A DNA stretch of 64,000 nt from Bradyrhizobium sp. NDS-1 (GTDB lineage: Bacteria > Pseudomonadota > Alphaproteobacteria > Rhizobiales > Xanthobacteraceae). The stretch is from the NCBI RefSeq assembly GCF_032918005.1, contig NZ_CP136628.1:5131501-5195500 (forward strand), given 5' to 3'. A program made the position numbers and the translations under genes. Position 1 is the stretch's first letter; each line of letters starts with the position of its first letter. Shown piece by piece: positions 1-10,488 of the stretch. Below the pieces are notes generated by a model that did no database searches, was not told the origin of the DNA, and saw nothing but the letters and a program-made list of their open reading frames with translations.

Positions 1-3000
1 CCGACCGGTTTGCCGCAACGCCGCGCTCAATTGATCCGCATAGGCCGGCGGCAGAAAGATCGAGGTCACCGAATTGCGGGCGATCTCGCTGACGAGGTCG
101 TCGACCAAGAGGCCGGGCTTCGAAGGTAGGACCAGCGAGCCGCCGGTCATCAGCGGCACGAGCCATCGCTCATGGGCAATATCGAAATTGAACGATGCCG
201 TTTGGAACTCGCGATCGCGCGAGGTCATGCGGTACAGCCGGCCGATCGCTTCGCAATGCATGGCGAGCGGCCCGCGCGCAACGGCGACACCCTTCGGCAT
301 CCCCGTCGATCCCGACGTGTAGATGACGTAGGCAAGGCTATCCGGATGGATTTCGACGTCGAGATTCCCACCGTCGTCACCGGCGGACGGCATCAGCTCG
401 TCGATACAGAGCCCTTCGACCCTGGCTTCGCGCAGCACAGGTGCGAGCCGCTCGAGCAACGCGCTTTGCGTCAGGACAAGCGCCGCGCCGCTGTCGCACA
501 ACATGTGGCCGAGCCGCTCAGTCGAATAATCCGGATCGAGCGGCAAATAAGCGCCACCGGCCTTCAGGACCGCGAGCAGCGCGATGATCATGTCCGGACT
601 TCGGCTCAAGGCAGTGCCGACCAGCCGGTCGGGGGCCAAATTCCAGAGCCGAAGCCGCCGCGCAAGCGCGTTAGCACGCGTGTTCAACTCGCCATAGGAG
701 ATGCGCTGGTCGCCCCATAGGACGGCAACGGCGGACGGCGCCTGCGCGGCCTGCGCTTCGAAATGCGCCACGACGTCGGCACAGGGTGATGCCGAGTTCA
801 GCTGCGCTGCGCCGCTCCATTCGAGAGTTCGTCGCGCGTCCTGCTCAACTGCCGCAGAGAGATCACCGAGCGCACACTCCGCGTTTGCCGTGATCTGTTG
901 CAGCAGACCGTGCAGAACGTCGCGAACGCGCAGGATGGCAGCCTCGTCAAACCGGCACCGGTCATAATTGAACTCGATGTTCAGCCCGTCACTTGCGGCA
1001 AACACCGCGACCGCTAGCGCGTAGTTCGTCGGCGTCACATGTACCACGCGGCCGATCCGAGGACGGCCCTCCCCGCCCCGGTGCAATCCCTCGTCGATCG
1101 GATAGTTCTCGAACACCAGGATGTTGTCGAACAGCGGCTGGCCGGCTTGGCCTGCGAGCCGCTGAATTTCGTAGAGCGGCGTCCAGCCGTGCTCGCGCAG
1201 GGCCAGGTTCTGGTCCTGCAGCCGGCGCAGCCAGTCGCCGACGATGGACTGCGGGTTCGGCGCATCGATGATGGGAAGCGTGTTGATGAAGAGGCCCACC
1301 ATCTCCTCCGAACCGGGCAAGTCGGCCGGACGGCCCGATATGGTCACGCCGAATGAGACCGCGGACTGGCCTGAATGCCTGCGCAGCAATTGTGCCCAGG
1401 CGCCCTGTATGACCGTGTTGAGCGTCACCCGCTCGCGCCTGGCAAACGACTTCAGGAGCTCGGTCAGCCGCGCATCCACCGCAAACCCGATACTGGCATG
1501 CCCCTCGGCCCCGGAGGTCCTGCTGGACACCAACGCATTCGCGAGCAATGTCGGCGTTTCGAGTGCTGCCAGCACCTCGCGCCAGAACCTGTCAGCGCTT
1601 TCGCGATCGCGGCTCATCTGCCACGCAATGTAGTCACGATAGCTGCCCTGTATGGCCGGCAGCGTGTCGCCGCTCACGTGCTGCAAGACCTCCGCGATCA
1701 GCCGGGCCGAGCTCCAGCCATCGACGAAGATGTGATGATGGGTCCAGATCAACCAATGACGATTGTCGTCGAGAAGGATCAGGCGAACGCGCTGGAGAGG
1801 CGGTTGCGAAACGTCAAAGCCCTTCTCGCGGTCGCGCCGGGATATCTCGGCCAGCGCGGATTCCAGATCCCCACACGCGCCGTCGCGCCAGTCCTCTTCG
1901 ACGAACGGCACCGTCACATGGCGATGCACCACCTGCTGCGTCGCGCCCGACAGGTTCTGCCAGACGAATCCGGTCCGCATCGCGGCATGCCGGTCGCTGG
2001 CCGCCTGCCACGCGGCTCGCAGCTTGCCGGCATCGACGCCGAACAGCTCGAGCCCTACCTGATTCACATAGGCATCGTTGGGACCGTCACGCAGCGCATG
2101 GAACAGCATGCCCTGCTGCATCGGCGAGAGCGGATAGATGTCCTCGATGCCGCGAAGGTCCAAGGCCATCGCAAGCCGATCGAGGTCGGCCTGAGCAAGC
2201 CCGGACAACGGAACATCCGACGGCGTGAGGCCGCACGCTCCGTTGCAGCAATGCGCGACCAGTTCGCGCAGCGCAGCCTCGTAATGCGCCGCCAGCCGTT
2301 CGATCGTGGCGGACCGGTAGCGCTTGCGTCCATACCCAAAGGACAATTCCAGCCGACCGTCACGCACGAGGCCAGTGACGTTCAGCCATCCGCGCATCGG
2401 CGCCATGGCACTGCGCGAGGGACCGGCGCTCTCCGGTGCGAAGGTAAAGAGCTGGGTGGTGCCGACGCTCGCGTCGAACCGGCCCAGATAGTTGAAGACG
2501 ATCTGCGGCTCCGCCAGTTGAGCGAGGACATGACGCTGTTGCTCGGAGCCGAGATGGCGGAGCACGCCATAGCCGAGACCACGCTTCGGAATCGCGCGAA
2601 GCCTTTCCTTGACCGCCTTGATCAGCGAGGCCTCGTCGCTGTCCACATTTTTCAGCCGGACCGGGAAGGCCGTCGTGAACCAGCCGACGGTACGGGATAC
2701 ATCCGCGTCCGCGAAAATGTCCTCGCGGCCATGGCCTTCGAGCTCTACCGTCACCTCGTCGCGCGGGCTCCAGCGCGACACCGCCCGCACCAGGGCAGCC
2801 AGCAACAGGTCGTTGACCTGGGTCCGATAGGCGGCAGGTGCCTGTTCGAGCAGCCGGGCAGTCAGGTCGGCCCCGAACACCAACGACACTTCGCCGCCGT
2901 CGCCGACGCGATCGACGCCGCCATGCTCTTCGTCACATGGCAGAGGCGTGCCGGCACCGCAATCGCGCCAGTGCGGCAACTCCGCCGCAAGCTCTGCGGT

Positions 3001-6000
3001 CGACGCATAGGCGCGCAGCCGCTCGCTCCACGAAGCATAGGGATCGCTCTTTGGCGGCAGCGTGACGGAGTTGCCGCATTGCAGCTGGTTATAGGCCAAC
3101 GACAGATCTTCCAGCAGGATACGCCAAGACACGCCGTCGACGACGAGATGATGAATCACGAGCAGCAGCCGTTGGCCGCCGTCGGCCCGATCCATGCCGA
3201 CCGCGCGCAACAGCGGCCCCGAAGATAGCGAGAGGCTTTCCTGCGCGGCGCGGGCCAGCTCCGTGATCTCCGTCGCGCTGCCCACGCTTGCACGCAGCCA
3301 CAACAATTCCGACGGCGTCAGCGGCGGGCCCTGCTCCGCCTGCCAGGCACCGTCAACTTGCCTGAACCGCAGGCGCAACGCATCGTGGTGCTCCCCGACG
3401 GCCAAGAGCGCGCGCCGTAGCGTCTCCCAATCGACCCGTATCTGAGGTCGCAGCAAAACCGCCTGGTTCCAGTGATCCCGGTTGCCGATGTCTTCAGCGA
3501 AGAAGCGCGCCTGGATCGGCATCAGCCGACGCATGCCAGATGCAACATCGCCGCTGGTCGACATCGTCGCGTCCAGCTTGCCTTTTCTTGCGGCCGCCTC
3601 CCTCGACACGACGGCGACCGCCGCCAGCCCGGCAACTGTCTGCTGGCTGAAGATCTGCTTCGGCGTCAGGCGGATACCACGCTTGCGCAGGCGGGCAATG
3701 ATCTGGAGGCTGAGGATGGAGTCGCCCCCGAGCTCGAAGAAATTGTCACTGCGACCGACATGCTCGCGACCGAGCACCTCGCACCAGACCGCCGCGATCG
3801 CGACCTCAATGTCGCCCGCAGGTGCGGCATAGCCGGCCGAGGCCTCGTCTTGCGATGGCTCCGGCAGCGCACGGCGATCGACCTTTCCATTGGGCGTCAG
3901 CGGCAGTCGCGCCAACAGGACGATGTGCGACGGCACCATATAGTCCGGCACGATCGTTGCCAGCTGTTGCTTGATCGCATCGGCTTGCAGACCAGCGCTG
4001 ATCGCGGGCACACAATAGGCGACAAGCTCCTGGCGCTGCGCGCTTCCGTCGATCGCGCGCGGGACTACGACTGCATCCTCGATCCCCGGCAGCGCCCTGA
4101 TGACGCGCCCGACCTCGCCGAGCTCGATGCGATAGCCGCGCAGCTTGATCTGGTCATCGGTGCGGCCCAGGAATATCAGCCGGCCCGCGCCGTCGCAGCG
4201 GACGAGATCCCCGGTTCGGTAGAGCCGCTCGCCTGTCTCTCCGAACGGATCCGGCACGAAGCGTTCCGCAGTCAGGCACGCCGCGCCGCGATAGCCCCGT
4301 GCCAACCCTGCACCGCCGATATAGAGCTCGCCGGCAACGCCGATCGGTACCTCGTTCAGCGCGTCATCCAGGACATGGGCCCGCAGATTGGCAAGAAGCA
4401 GTCCGATTGGAATCGGACTGTTTTCCTGTTCAACCGCGCACTCATGCGTCGCCACACCGACGGTAGTTTCCGTAGGTCCGTAGTGATTCAGAATCCGGCA
4501 CCCCGGCCGCAAGCGTCGGACTTCGTCCAGCAGCGCGCCATCGCAAGCCTCGCCACCCAGGACGAGCGCATCGCGGGGCAAAAGATCGGCCGACCGCGAC
4601 GCCTTCAGCAATCCTCGCAGATGGCTCGGGACGATCTTGAGGATGTCGACCTCGCCTTCGCGCATCGCTTGCGCGAACCCATCCGCATCGAACACGGCCT
4701 CCGGCGATAGCAGATGCAGCGTCCCGCCGGTCGCCAGCGCACCGAACAGGACGGTGTGGCCGAGGTCGGCCGCCACCGTCGATACCATCGCCATGTTCGC
4801 CGACGGACGCGGTCCCAGGCGTTGCAGCAGCCCCTGCACGTAATTGGCCAAGGCGCTGTGCGAGACGCTGACGCCCTTGGGCGCGCCGGTCGATCCCGAC
4901 GTATAGATGACGTAGGCGGTCTGCTCCGGATGGATCGTCGTGTCGACCGCCCGGCTCGAAACCTCCGCGCGCACGGCTTCGGTCTCCGCATCGAGCAGCA
5001 GGCAATCGAGCCCACGCGCGTCCGCCAATGTCTCACCCGCCGCCAGCACGATCTCGATGTTGCCGTCGGTCAAGATACGGCGAATACGTTCCAGCGGCCA
5101 TTTCGGATCCAGCGGGACGTACGCGCCGCCGGCCTTGAGCACGCCGAGCAAGGCGACGACAAAGGCCGGCGATCGTTCGATCCACAGCGCGACCGGCGTC
5201 TCGCGCGCCACGGCCTTGGCGATGAGGACACGTGCGATACGGTTCGAGCGCTGCTCGAGTTCCGCAACGGTCAACTGATCCCGGCCGCATCGGATGGCTA
5301 CGGCGCTCGACCTATCGGCGCTCGATCCACGGTGCAGGCTGAGCACATCGGTGTCGCGGAACGTCGCGGCTTCACTTGGCACGATCTGCCGGTGCTGCTC
5401 GTCGATGACGAAGTCCGATATCCGCCGTTCGGCATTGTCGACAATCTGGCGCAGGATCGAACCGAATTGTGCCGCCAGCCGCGCGATGGTTGGACGATCG
5501 AACAGATCGGTGGCGTAGTTGAACGTGACCTTCATGCCGACGGCGCCATCGATCACGTCGAGCGCGAGATCGAAATGCGAACCCGCGAGATCGACGATGT
5601 CGATTTCGGCGGCGAGCCCCTCGACGCCGGCGAATCCTTGCGGCGCCGTCATGTAGTTGAACTTCGCCTGGAACAGGGGGTTGTGCCCCCCGCTGCGTTC
5701 GGGCTTAAGGCCGTCGACCAGCATTTCGAACGGGAGATCCTGGTACGATAGCGCCCCGACCACGGATTCTCTGACCTGCTGCAACAGGCTCGGGAAGCCT
5801 GCTTCGCCGGCAATCTCGGCCCGCAGGACCAAGGTATTGACGAAACATCCGATCAGCCTTTCGAGCTGCGCATGCCGACGCCCTGCGACCGGCACGCCGA
5901 CGCGCAAATCGTTCTGCCCGGTGTAGCGATGCAACAGCACCTGATATGCGCCGAGCAGCAGCATGAAGACGCTGACACGCTGCTTGGCGGCGATCTCCCG

Positions 6001-8709
6001 GAGACGGGACGCGAGCGCGCCGTCGATGGCAAGTCCAATGGAATCGCCGGCATGGCTCTGGACCGCCGGACGCGGTCGATCGTGCGGCAACGCCAGGACC
6101 GGATGAACGTCGCCGAGCGTGCTGCGCCAATAGGCGAGCTGCCGATCGCCCTCGCCTGCCGCGAGCCAGTTTCGTTGCCAGGCTGCGAAATCAGCATATT
6201 GAATTGCCGGAATCGACGGCCCGCCCGCGCCCTGGCCGATGCCGCTGCGGTAGAGCGCGGCCAGCTCTTCGAGCAACACGTCGAGCGACCAGCCATCCAC
6301 GACGATGTGATGGGCCAGCAGCAGCAATTCGTACGCATCGTCGGTCTGCTGCAGCAGCACCGCGCGCAACAGCGGCCCGTTCACGAGATCGAACGGCTTA
6401 CCGAGCTCCGAACGCTTCAGTGCTTCGGCGCGCTCGGCGCGTTCCCGTACCGAATAGAACCGGAGATCCTCGTGCCGAATGCCAATGTTCATGGCATCGT
6501 GGATGAACTGCGTTCCCCGGCCGTCCCTGGCGGTGAAGGTGGTGCGCAAGATCTCGTGACGGCGGACGATCTCGTCAAATGTACGCGATAGCACGGCCTG
6601 ATCGACCCGCCCCTTCAGGCGGATCGTACTTGCGACGGTATAGGCCGTTCCGCCCGGATCCATGTTCCAGAGGAACCAGAGCCGCTCCTGCGCGTGCGAC
6701 AGCGTCGCACGCTCGGCCGGTGCCGCCCACGGGATTGGCGGCAGCGCCCGGCTGGCACCGGCGCCTGCCAACGCATCGATCCGGCCAGCAAACGCCGCCA
6801 GCGTCGGCGCGTCGAAGAAGAGTCGCAGCTCCACTTCCACGTTCAGGCGATCGCGGATCGCAGCAGCAGCCTGGCCGGCGGCAATCGAGTTTCCGCCCAG
6901 CACGAAGAAATCGTCCTCGCGATGGACCACTGCGACGCCAAGCGCGTCGCACCAGATCGCGGCGACGGCGCGCTCGGTCGCGCTCGCCGCCGCCGTGAAG
7001 GATACCGCGCCGCGGCGACGGCCCCGCTCGAATACCATGAAACTGTCCAGCGTGTTGTCGGCGAGGCGCGCCGCGCAGGCCGATCGTTGCAGCTTGCCAC
7101 TCGTGGTCAGCGGCATCGCCTGCGGGTTCAGCAGCACGATCACGGCCGGATATTCCTGTGCCTGACGCCGCACCGCTTCGCCGATTGCATGCGCGAGCGC
7201 TTCCGGATCGCTGCGCTTGAGCACCGCGCGGCTGAACTCCGCCGCGACGCCGATGGCCTCACGCCCATCGATCTCGACTGCAAAGGCGGCCACCCGCCCG
7301 CTGCGAACGGACTCGACCTCGGCTTCGACAGCCTGCTCGACATCCGTCGGGTAGACGTTCTGCCCGCGAACGATGAGCAGGTCCTTGAGGCGTCCGGCCA
7401 CGACCAGTGCGCCATCGCGAATGAAACCCACGTCGCCGGTCCGCAGCCAGCGCGTGCCATCCCGCTCCACGAACGCCTGGTGCGTCGCCTCGGGATTGTT
7501 CCAGTAGCCGAGCGCGACGCTGGGGCCGGCGACCCAGATCTCTCCGACCTCATTTGCCTCGGCCGCAGCCGAGCCGTCGACCCGCATGATGCGCGTGTCG
7601 TGACCTGCGGCGGTTCGACCGCATGCCACGAGATCGGTGCCTGCGCAGGCACTCACAACGCGGCCTGCGGCGAGCTCCGCGGTGTCGAGCGAATAGCTGA
7701 CCGTATCGGCACCGATGTCGCCGGCGGTGACCAGCAGCGTCGCTTCGGCAAGGCCATAGCAAGCCGTCAACGCCCGTTGATCGAACCCGGCTCGCGCAAA
7801 CCGGTTGCCGAACTTCTCGAGGGTGGTCCGGCGGACAAACTCCGACCCCGAGAATGCGAATTTCCACCGGCTCAAGTCCAATCGACTGATCGTGTCATCC
7901 GAAATGCGGTCGGCGCATAGCGAGTACGCAAAGTCGGGGCCACCGCTCATCGTGCCGCCGTGACGATCGATGGCCTCGAGCCAGCGTCGCGGCCGCTCGA
8001 GAAAGTTCCGCGGCGACATCAGGACGCCTGTAAAGCCCGTGAACAACGGATTCAGAAGTCCGCCGATCAGTCCCATGTCGTGATAGAGCGGCAGCCAGCT
8101 TACAAAGACGTCGTCCGGCGTTCCTCCAGCAGCCGCTTCGATGGCGCGCTCGTTGGCCGCCAGATTGCCATGAGAGACGCAAACGCCCTTCGGCCGCGAG
8201 GTCGATCCGGATGTGTATTGGAGGAACGCGATGGCATCGGCCGCAAGCCTGGTCTCGCGCCACTCCGCTGCGAGCTCGGGCGGAATCGCATCCACCGCAA
8301 CGACTTGCACGTCGCCCAATGCGGGCAGCGTTGCCTCGATGACATCGCGCAGAGCCGTTTCCGACAGGATGAAGCGCGGCGCCGCATCCCGCAGAATGCC
8401 GTTGAGACGCCCTGCATAACGCTCGGGACCGCCCTCGGGCGGATACGCCGGAACGGCGATCACGCCCGAATACAGGCAGGCATAAAACGCGACGGCATAA
8501 TTGATCCCGCTCGGAAGAAGAATTACCGCCCGCTCGCCTGCACCGCCCATCTGCCGCAGCCACGCCGCGAGCGCCCTGATCCGAACGTCGAGCGAAGAAT
8601 ACGTCAGCTCATCCGCGACGCCGTCGCCTTCCAGGAACCGCAACGCCACCTTCTCCGGCTGCAAGGCGGCATGCTCTCGCAGGCGTTCGACGAGGTTGGC
8701 TCTATCCAT
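1..8709 (-). CDS. Nonribosomal peptide synthetase with N-terminal fatty-acyl-AMP ligase; 3' end cut by window edge
   Basis: One open frame of 2,903 codons runs off the left edge, so the C-terminus is missing. Domain order by approximate residue: fatty-acyl-AMP ligase 1-580 (VPAYPPE signature, YTSGSTSRPKG near 167); carrier (GGNSI, Ser near 608); condensation (AHHIVVDG near 801); adenylation (YTSGSTGAPKG near 1270); carrier (LGGDSI near 1662); epimerase (HHLVVDGVSW near 1853, EGHGRE and RTVGWFT further on); condensation (HHIFVDG near 2324); adenylation (YTSGSTGMPKG near 2797), which is truncated. The first adenylation pocket, aligned by eye to GrsA, reads D-L-T-K-V-G-H-V-G-K, the aspartate code. 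An acyl chain is probably loaded first, then aspartate is added and epimerised to D. The chosen ATG has AGGGA about nine bases upstream. An in-frame ATG at 8778 overlaps the stop of the upstream gene (ATGA) and is an alternative start. It is the last visible gene of the mbtH-thioesterase-dioxygenase operon. Confidence 0.93.
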   Translation of the reverse strand, partial: MDRANLVERLREHAALQPEKVALRFLEGDGVADELTYSSLDVRIRALAAWLRQMGGAGERAVILLPSGINYAVAFYACLYSGVIAVPAYPPEGGPERYAGRLNGILRDAAPRFILSETALRDVIEATLPALGDVQVVAVDAIPPELAAEWRETRLAADAIAFLQYTSGSTSRPKGVCVSHGNLAANERAIEAAAGGTPDDVFVSWLPLYHDMGLIGGLLNPLFTGFTGVLMSPRNFLERPRRWLEAIDRHGGTMSGGPDFAYSLCADRISDDTISRLDLSRWKFAFSGSEFVRRTTLEKFGNRFARAGFDQRALTACYGLAEATLLVTAGDIGADTVSYSLDTAELAAGRVVSACAGTDLVACGRTAAGHDTRIMRVDGSAAAEANEVGEIWVAGPSVALGYWNNPEATHQAFVERDGTRWLRTGDVGFIRDGALVVAGRLKDLLIVRGQNVYPTDVEQAVEAEVESVRSGRVAAFAVEIDGREAIGVAAEFSRAVLKRSDPEALAHAIGEAVRRQAQEYPAVIVLLNPQAMPLTTSGKLQRSACAARLADNTLDSFMVFERGRRRGAVSFTAAASATERAVAAIWCDALGVAVVHREDDFFVLGGNSIAAGQAAAAIRDRLNVEVELRLFFDAPTLAAFAGRIDALAGAGASRALPPIPWAAPAERATLSHAQERLWFLWNMDPGGTAYTVASTIRLKGRVDQAVLSRTFDEIVRRHEILRTTFTARDGRGTQFIHDAMNIGIRHEDLRFYSVRERAERAEALKRSELGKPFDLVNGPLLRAVLLQQTDDAYELLLLAHHIVVDGWSLDVLLEELAALYRSGIGQGAGGPSIPAIQYADFAAWQRNWLAAGEGDRQLAYWRSTLGDVHPVLALPHDRPRPAVQSHAGDSIGLAIDGALASRLREIAAKQRVSVFMLLLGAYQVLLHRYTGQNDLRVGVPVAGRRHAQLERLIGCFVNTLVLRAEIAGEAGFPSLLQQVRESVVGALSYQDLPFEMLVDGLKPERSGGHNPLFQAKFNYMTAPQGFAGVEGLAAEIDIVDLAGSHFDLALDVIDGAVGMKVTFNYATDLFDRPTIARLAAQFGSILRQIVDNAERRISDFVIDEQHRQIVPSEAATFRDTDVLSLHRGSSADRSSAVAIRCGRDQLTVAELEQRSNRIARVLIAKAVARETPVALWIERSPAFVVALLGVLKAGGAYVPLDPKWPLERIRRILTDGNIEIVLAAGETLADARGLDCLLLDAETEAVRAEVSSRAVDTTIHPEQTAYVIYTSGSTGAPKGVSVSHSALANYVQGLLQRLGPRPSANMAMVSTVAADLGHTVLFGALATGGTLHLLSPEAVFDADGFAQAMREGEVDILKIVPSHLRGLLKASRSADLLPRDALVLGGEACDGALLDEVRRLRPGCRILNHYGPTETTVGVATHECAVEQENSPIPIGLLLANLRAHVLDDALNEVPIGVAGELYIGGAGLARGYRGAACLTAERFVPDPFGETGERLYRTGDLVRCDGAGRLIFLGRTDDQIKLRGYRIELGEVGRVIRALPGIEDAVVVPRAIDGSAQRQELVAYCVPAISAGLQADAIKQQLATIVPDYMVPSHIVLLARLPLTPNGKVDRRALPEPSQDEASAGYAAPAGDIEVAIAAVWCEVLGREHVGRSDNFFELGGDSILSLQIIARLRKRGIRLTPKQIFSQQTVAGLAAVAVVSREAAARKGKLDATMSTSGDVASGMRRLMPIQARFFAEDIGNRDHWNQAVLLRPQIRVDWETLRRALLAVGEHHDALRLRFRQVDGAWQAEQGPPLTPSELLWLRASVGSATEITELARAAQESLSLSSGPLLRAVGMDRADGGQRLLLVIHHLVVDGVSWRILLEDLSLAYNQLQCGNSVTLPPKSDPYASWSERLRAYASTAELAAELPHWRDCGAGTPLPCDEEHGGVDRVGDGGEVSLVFGADLTARLLEQAPAAYRTQVNDLLLAALVRAVSRWSPRDEVTVELEGHGREDIFADADVSRTVGWFTTAFPVRLKNVDSDEASLIKAVKERLRAIPKRGLGYGVLRHLGSEQQRHVLAQLAEPQIVFNYLGRFDASVGTTQLFTFAPESAGPSRSAMAPMRGWLNVTGLVRDGRLELSFGYGRKRYRSATIERLAAHYEAALRELVAHCCNGACGLTPSDVPLSGLAQADLDRLAMALDLRGIEDIYPLSPMQQGMLFHALRDGPNDAYVNQVGLELFGVDAGKLRAAWQAASDRHAAMRTGFVWQNLSGATQQVVHRHVTVPFVEEDWRDGACGDLESALAEISRRDREKGFDVSQPPLQRVRLILLDDNRHWLIWTHHHIFVDGWSSARLIAEVLQHVSGDTLPAIQGSYRDYIAWQMSRDRESADRFWREVLAALETPTLLANALVSSRTSGAEGHASIGFAVDARLTELLKSFARRERVTLNTVIQGAWAQLLRRHSGQSAVSFGVTISGRPADLPGSEEMVGLFINTLPIIDAPNPQSIVGDWLRRLQDQNLALREHGWTPLYEIQRLAGQAGQPLFDNILVFENYPIDEGLHRGGEGRPRIGRVVHVTPTNYALAVAVFAASDGLNIEFNYDRCRFDEAAILRVRDVLHGLLQQITANAECALGDLSAAVEQDARRTLEWSGAAQLNSASPCADVVAHFEAQAAQAPSAVAVLWGDQRISYGELNTRANALARRLRLWNLAPDRLVGTALSRSPDMIIALLAVLKAGGAYLPLDPDYSTERLGHMLCDSGAALVLTQSALLERLAPVLREARVEGLCIDELMPSAGDDGGNLDVEIHPDSLAYVIYTSGSTGMPKGVAVARGPLAMHCEAIGRLYRMTSRDREFQTASFNFDIAHERWLVPLMTGGSLVLPSKPGLLVDDLVSEIARNSVTSIFLPPAYADQLSAALRQTGR

Positions 8710-8774
8710 GTTCTCGAATCCCTGTCCGGCCACAAGCCCGAAATCCTCACCGCCCGAATCACGAGTGCTGCCGG

Positions 8775-9743
8775 TCATCCCTGCCGATGAGCTTCGGCCA
8801 TTGCGACGATCACCTTGCGCGGTCCCTTGAATGGAGCGCGCGCATGCGCGGTGAGCATGTTGTCGAGCATCACGACGTCGCCGGCCTGCCAGGGAAAGCT
8901 GATCTTGTGCTTCTCGAGAACTGTCCGGACGATCGACAACGTCTCGTCCTGGATCGTCGAACCATCGCCGTAGAAAACATTGCGCGGCAGATCGGCTTCG
9001 TCATCGACCACATCGAGCAGACTCTCGCGGACTTCCGGCTCGAGATTGGAGACGTGGAACAGATGTGCCTGGTTGAACCAAACCCAATCGCCCGTGGCCG
9101 GGTGCCGCGCCATACCCTGACAGACCTGGCGCGTACGGAGCTCGCCATCCTCTTTCCACTCGCATTCAATGTCGTGGCGAGCACAGTATGTCTCCACTTC
9201 CGACCTGGAGTCGGTGCCGAACACTTGCTGCCAGTCGACATCGAGGCCGTTGCCGTAGTTCCGCACATACATCACACCCTTGTCCGCGAACCGTTCCCGA
9301 ATGGCTGGTGGCATGTCGCGATAGATGGCGCGGCTGTCGGCGATCGGTGTCTCCCCGCCCTCCAGCGCCGGCTGCATGCAGTAGAACCATATCTTCATCG
9401 GCCAATCGCGGGTGTAGGCCTGCTCGTTATGCAGCGGGATATGCTGATGCGGCGGATATTCCGTGGACGTGTAGACTCCCGAAGTCACCTGCGAACGCGG
9501 CGTCGATCCGAACTCGTAGGTGAGCAGCGGATGACCGAAATCTGCCGCGAAGGCCCGGAACGCGTCGGGACCATCGAGCGAGAAATCACGGAACACGATG
9601 CCGCCGCTGTCGGGAAGGTATCGGTCAATCGTCTGGCGCAGCATGGGAAGGGCTTCGCCGAGCGGCTGCCCGGCCTCACCTGCCTTGAGCAGCAGGGGCA
9701 GGGTTTTGCCTTCAATGAATGGCTGGACGGAGAACGCGCTCAT
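8775..9743 (-). CDS. TauD/SyrP-family Fe(II)/2-oxoglutarate dioxygenase, probable aspartyl beta-hydroxylase
   Basis: About 322 residues of the TauD/TfdA fold. The iron site is visible as the H-x-E of LHNEQ near residue 104 and the distal His of LTAHARAPF near 300, followed by the Arg expected to hold 2-oxoglutarate. Proteins of this SyrP type hydroxylate the beta-carbon of aspartate on an NRPS carrier domain. Here it sits directly before an NRPS whose first amino-acid module carries an aspartate code, so beta-hydroxyaspartate formation is the natural reading; this is inference. The start at 9743 begins MSAFSVQPF and follows GCGAGGATC. It overlaps the end of the thioesterase gene by 32 bases, and its stop overlaps a possible NRPS start, so the genes are translationally packed. 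Confidence 0.85.
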   Translation of the reverse strand: MSAFSVQPFIEGKTLPLLLKAGEAGQPLGEALPMLRQTIDRYLPDSGGIVFRDFSLDGPDAFRAFAADFGHPLLTYEFGSTPRSQVTSGVYTSTEYPPHQHIPLHNEQAYTRDWPMKIWFYCMQPALEGGETPIADSRAIYRDMPPAIRERFADKGVMYVRNYGNGLDVDWQQVFGTDSRSEVETYCARHDIECEWKEDGELRTRQVCQGMARHPATGDWVWFNQAHLFHVSNLEPEVRESLLDVVDDEADLPRNVFYGDGSTIQDETLSIVRTVLEKHKISFPWQAGDVVMLDNMLTAHARAPFKGPRKVIVAMAEAHRQG

Positions 9744-10467
9744 GATCCTCGCTCCGATGCAAATCAATCGATCGACCCGCTTGCCGAGCCAGCGCCGCAC
9801 CGATGCGGTCGACCAGCTCGGCTTGCTGCGTGTGAATGAAGAAGTGATGCCCCGGCAGCATATCGAGCGTGAATGACGCCGAGGTCTCCTTGCGCCAGGC
9901 CTCGAGCGCTTCACGGCCGGTCTCGTCGTCCGTTCCGGCGAAGACATGGACGGGGCAAGGAAGCGGACGACGCGGCTGGTAGACATAGGCTCCGCACATC
10001 AGGAAGTCGGCGCGAAGCACCGGCAGCGCGGATCGCATCAGCTCCGCATTCGACAACGCCTCGTCGGGCGTACCCTGAAGATTACGCAGCTGCTGCATCA
10101 GCGCCTCGTCGCTCAAGGGCTCGCGCCACTTGCTGCCGTCCCGAACCGCTGGCGCTTCCGCACCCGAGGCAAAGAGAACGGCCGGTGCCGGCGCGCCGCG
10201 GTCGAGCAGGCGATGCGCAAGCTCGAACGCGATCACCGCACCAAGACTGTGCCCAAACAACGCGTAAGGCCTGTCGAGCTGCGCGCCGAGCTCACCGGCG
10301 AGCTGCGCTGCCAATGCACGCGGATCGGTCGTCAGCGGCTCGTCCATCCGCGCGCCGCGCCCGGGCCATTCCACCGGCCGCACGTCGATCCATGTCGGCA
10401 GAAGCCTTCGCCAGCGCGCATAGAACATGGCACTGCCGCCGGAGTAAGGCAGACAAAGAAGCCGCAT
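9712..10467 (-). CDS. Type II thioesterase of the NRPS cluster
   Basis: A 251-residue alpha/beta hydrolase of the GrsT/external thioesterase family, the usual length for this group. It begins RLLCLPYSGGSA, has the nucleophile elbow GHSLG near residue 73, an acidic residue in FAGTDDETG and the catalytic His in LPGHHFF near the end. Such enzymes clear mis-primed or stalled acyl groups from carrier-domain arms. It lies second in the operon, 21 bases after mbtH, and its 3' end overlaps the dioxygenase gene. The C-terminal tail past about residue 230 is rich in charged residues and could be a loose extension. Confidence 0.9.
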   Translation of the reverse strand: MRLLCLPYSGGSAMFYARWRRLLPTWIDVRPVEWPGRGARMDEPLTTDPRALAAQLAGELGAQLDRPYALFGHSLGAVIAFELAHRLLDRGAPAPAVLFASGAEAPAVRDGSKWREPLSDEALMQQLRNLQGTPDEALSNAELMRSALPVLRADFLMCGAYVYQPRRPLPCPVHVFAGTDDETGREALEAWRKETSASFTLDMLPGHHFFIHTQQAELVDRIGAALARQAGRSIDLHRSEDHERVLRPAIH

Positions 10468-10488
10468 CGAAAGACCAGGCTCCGCCGA

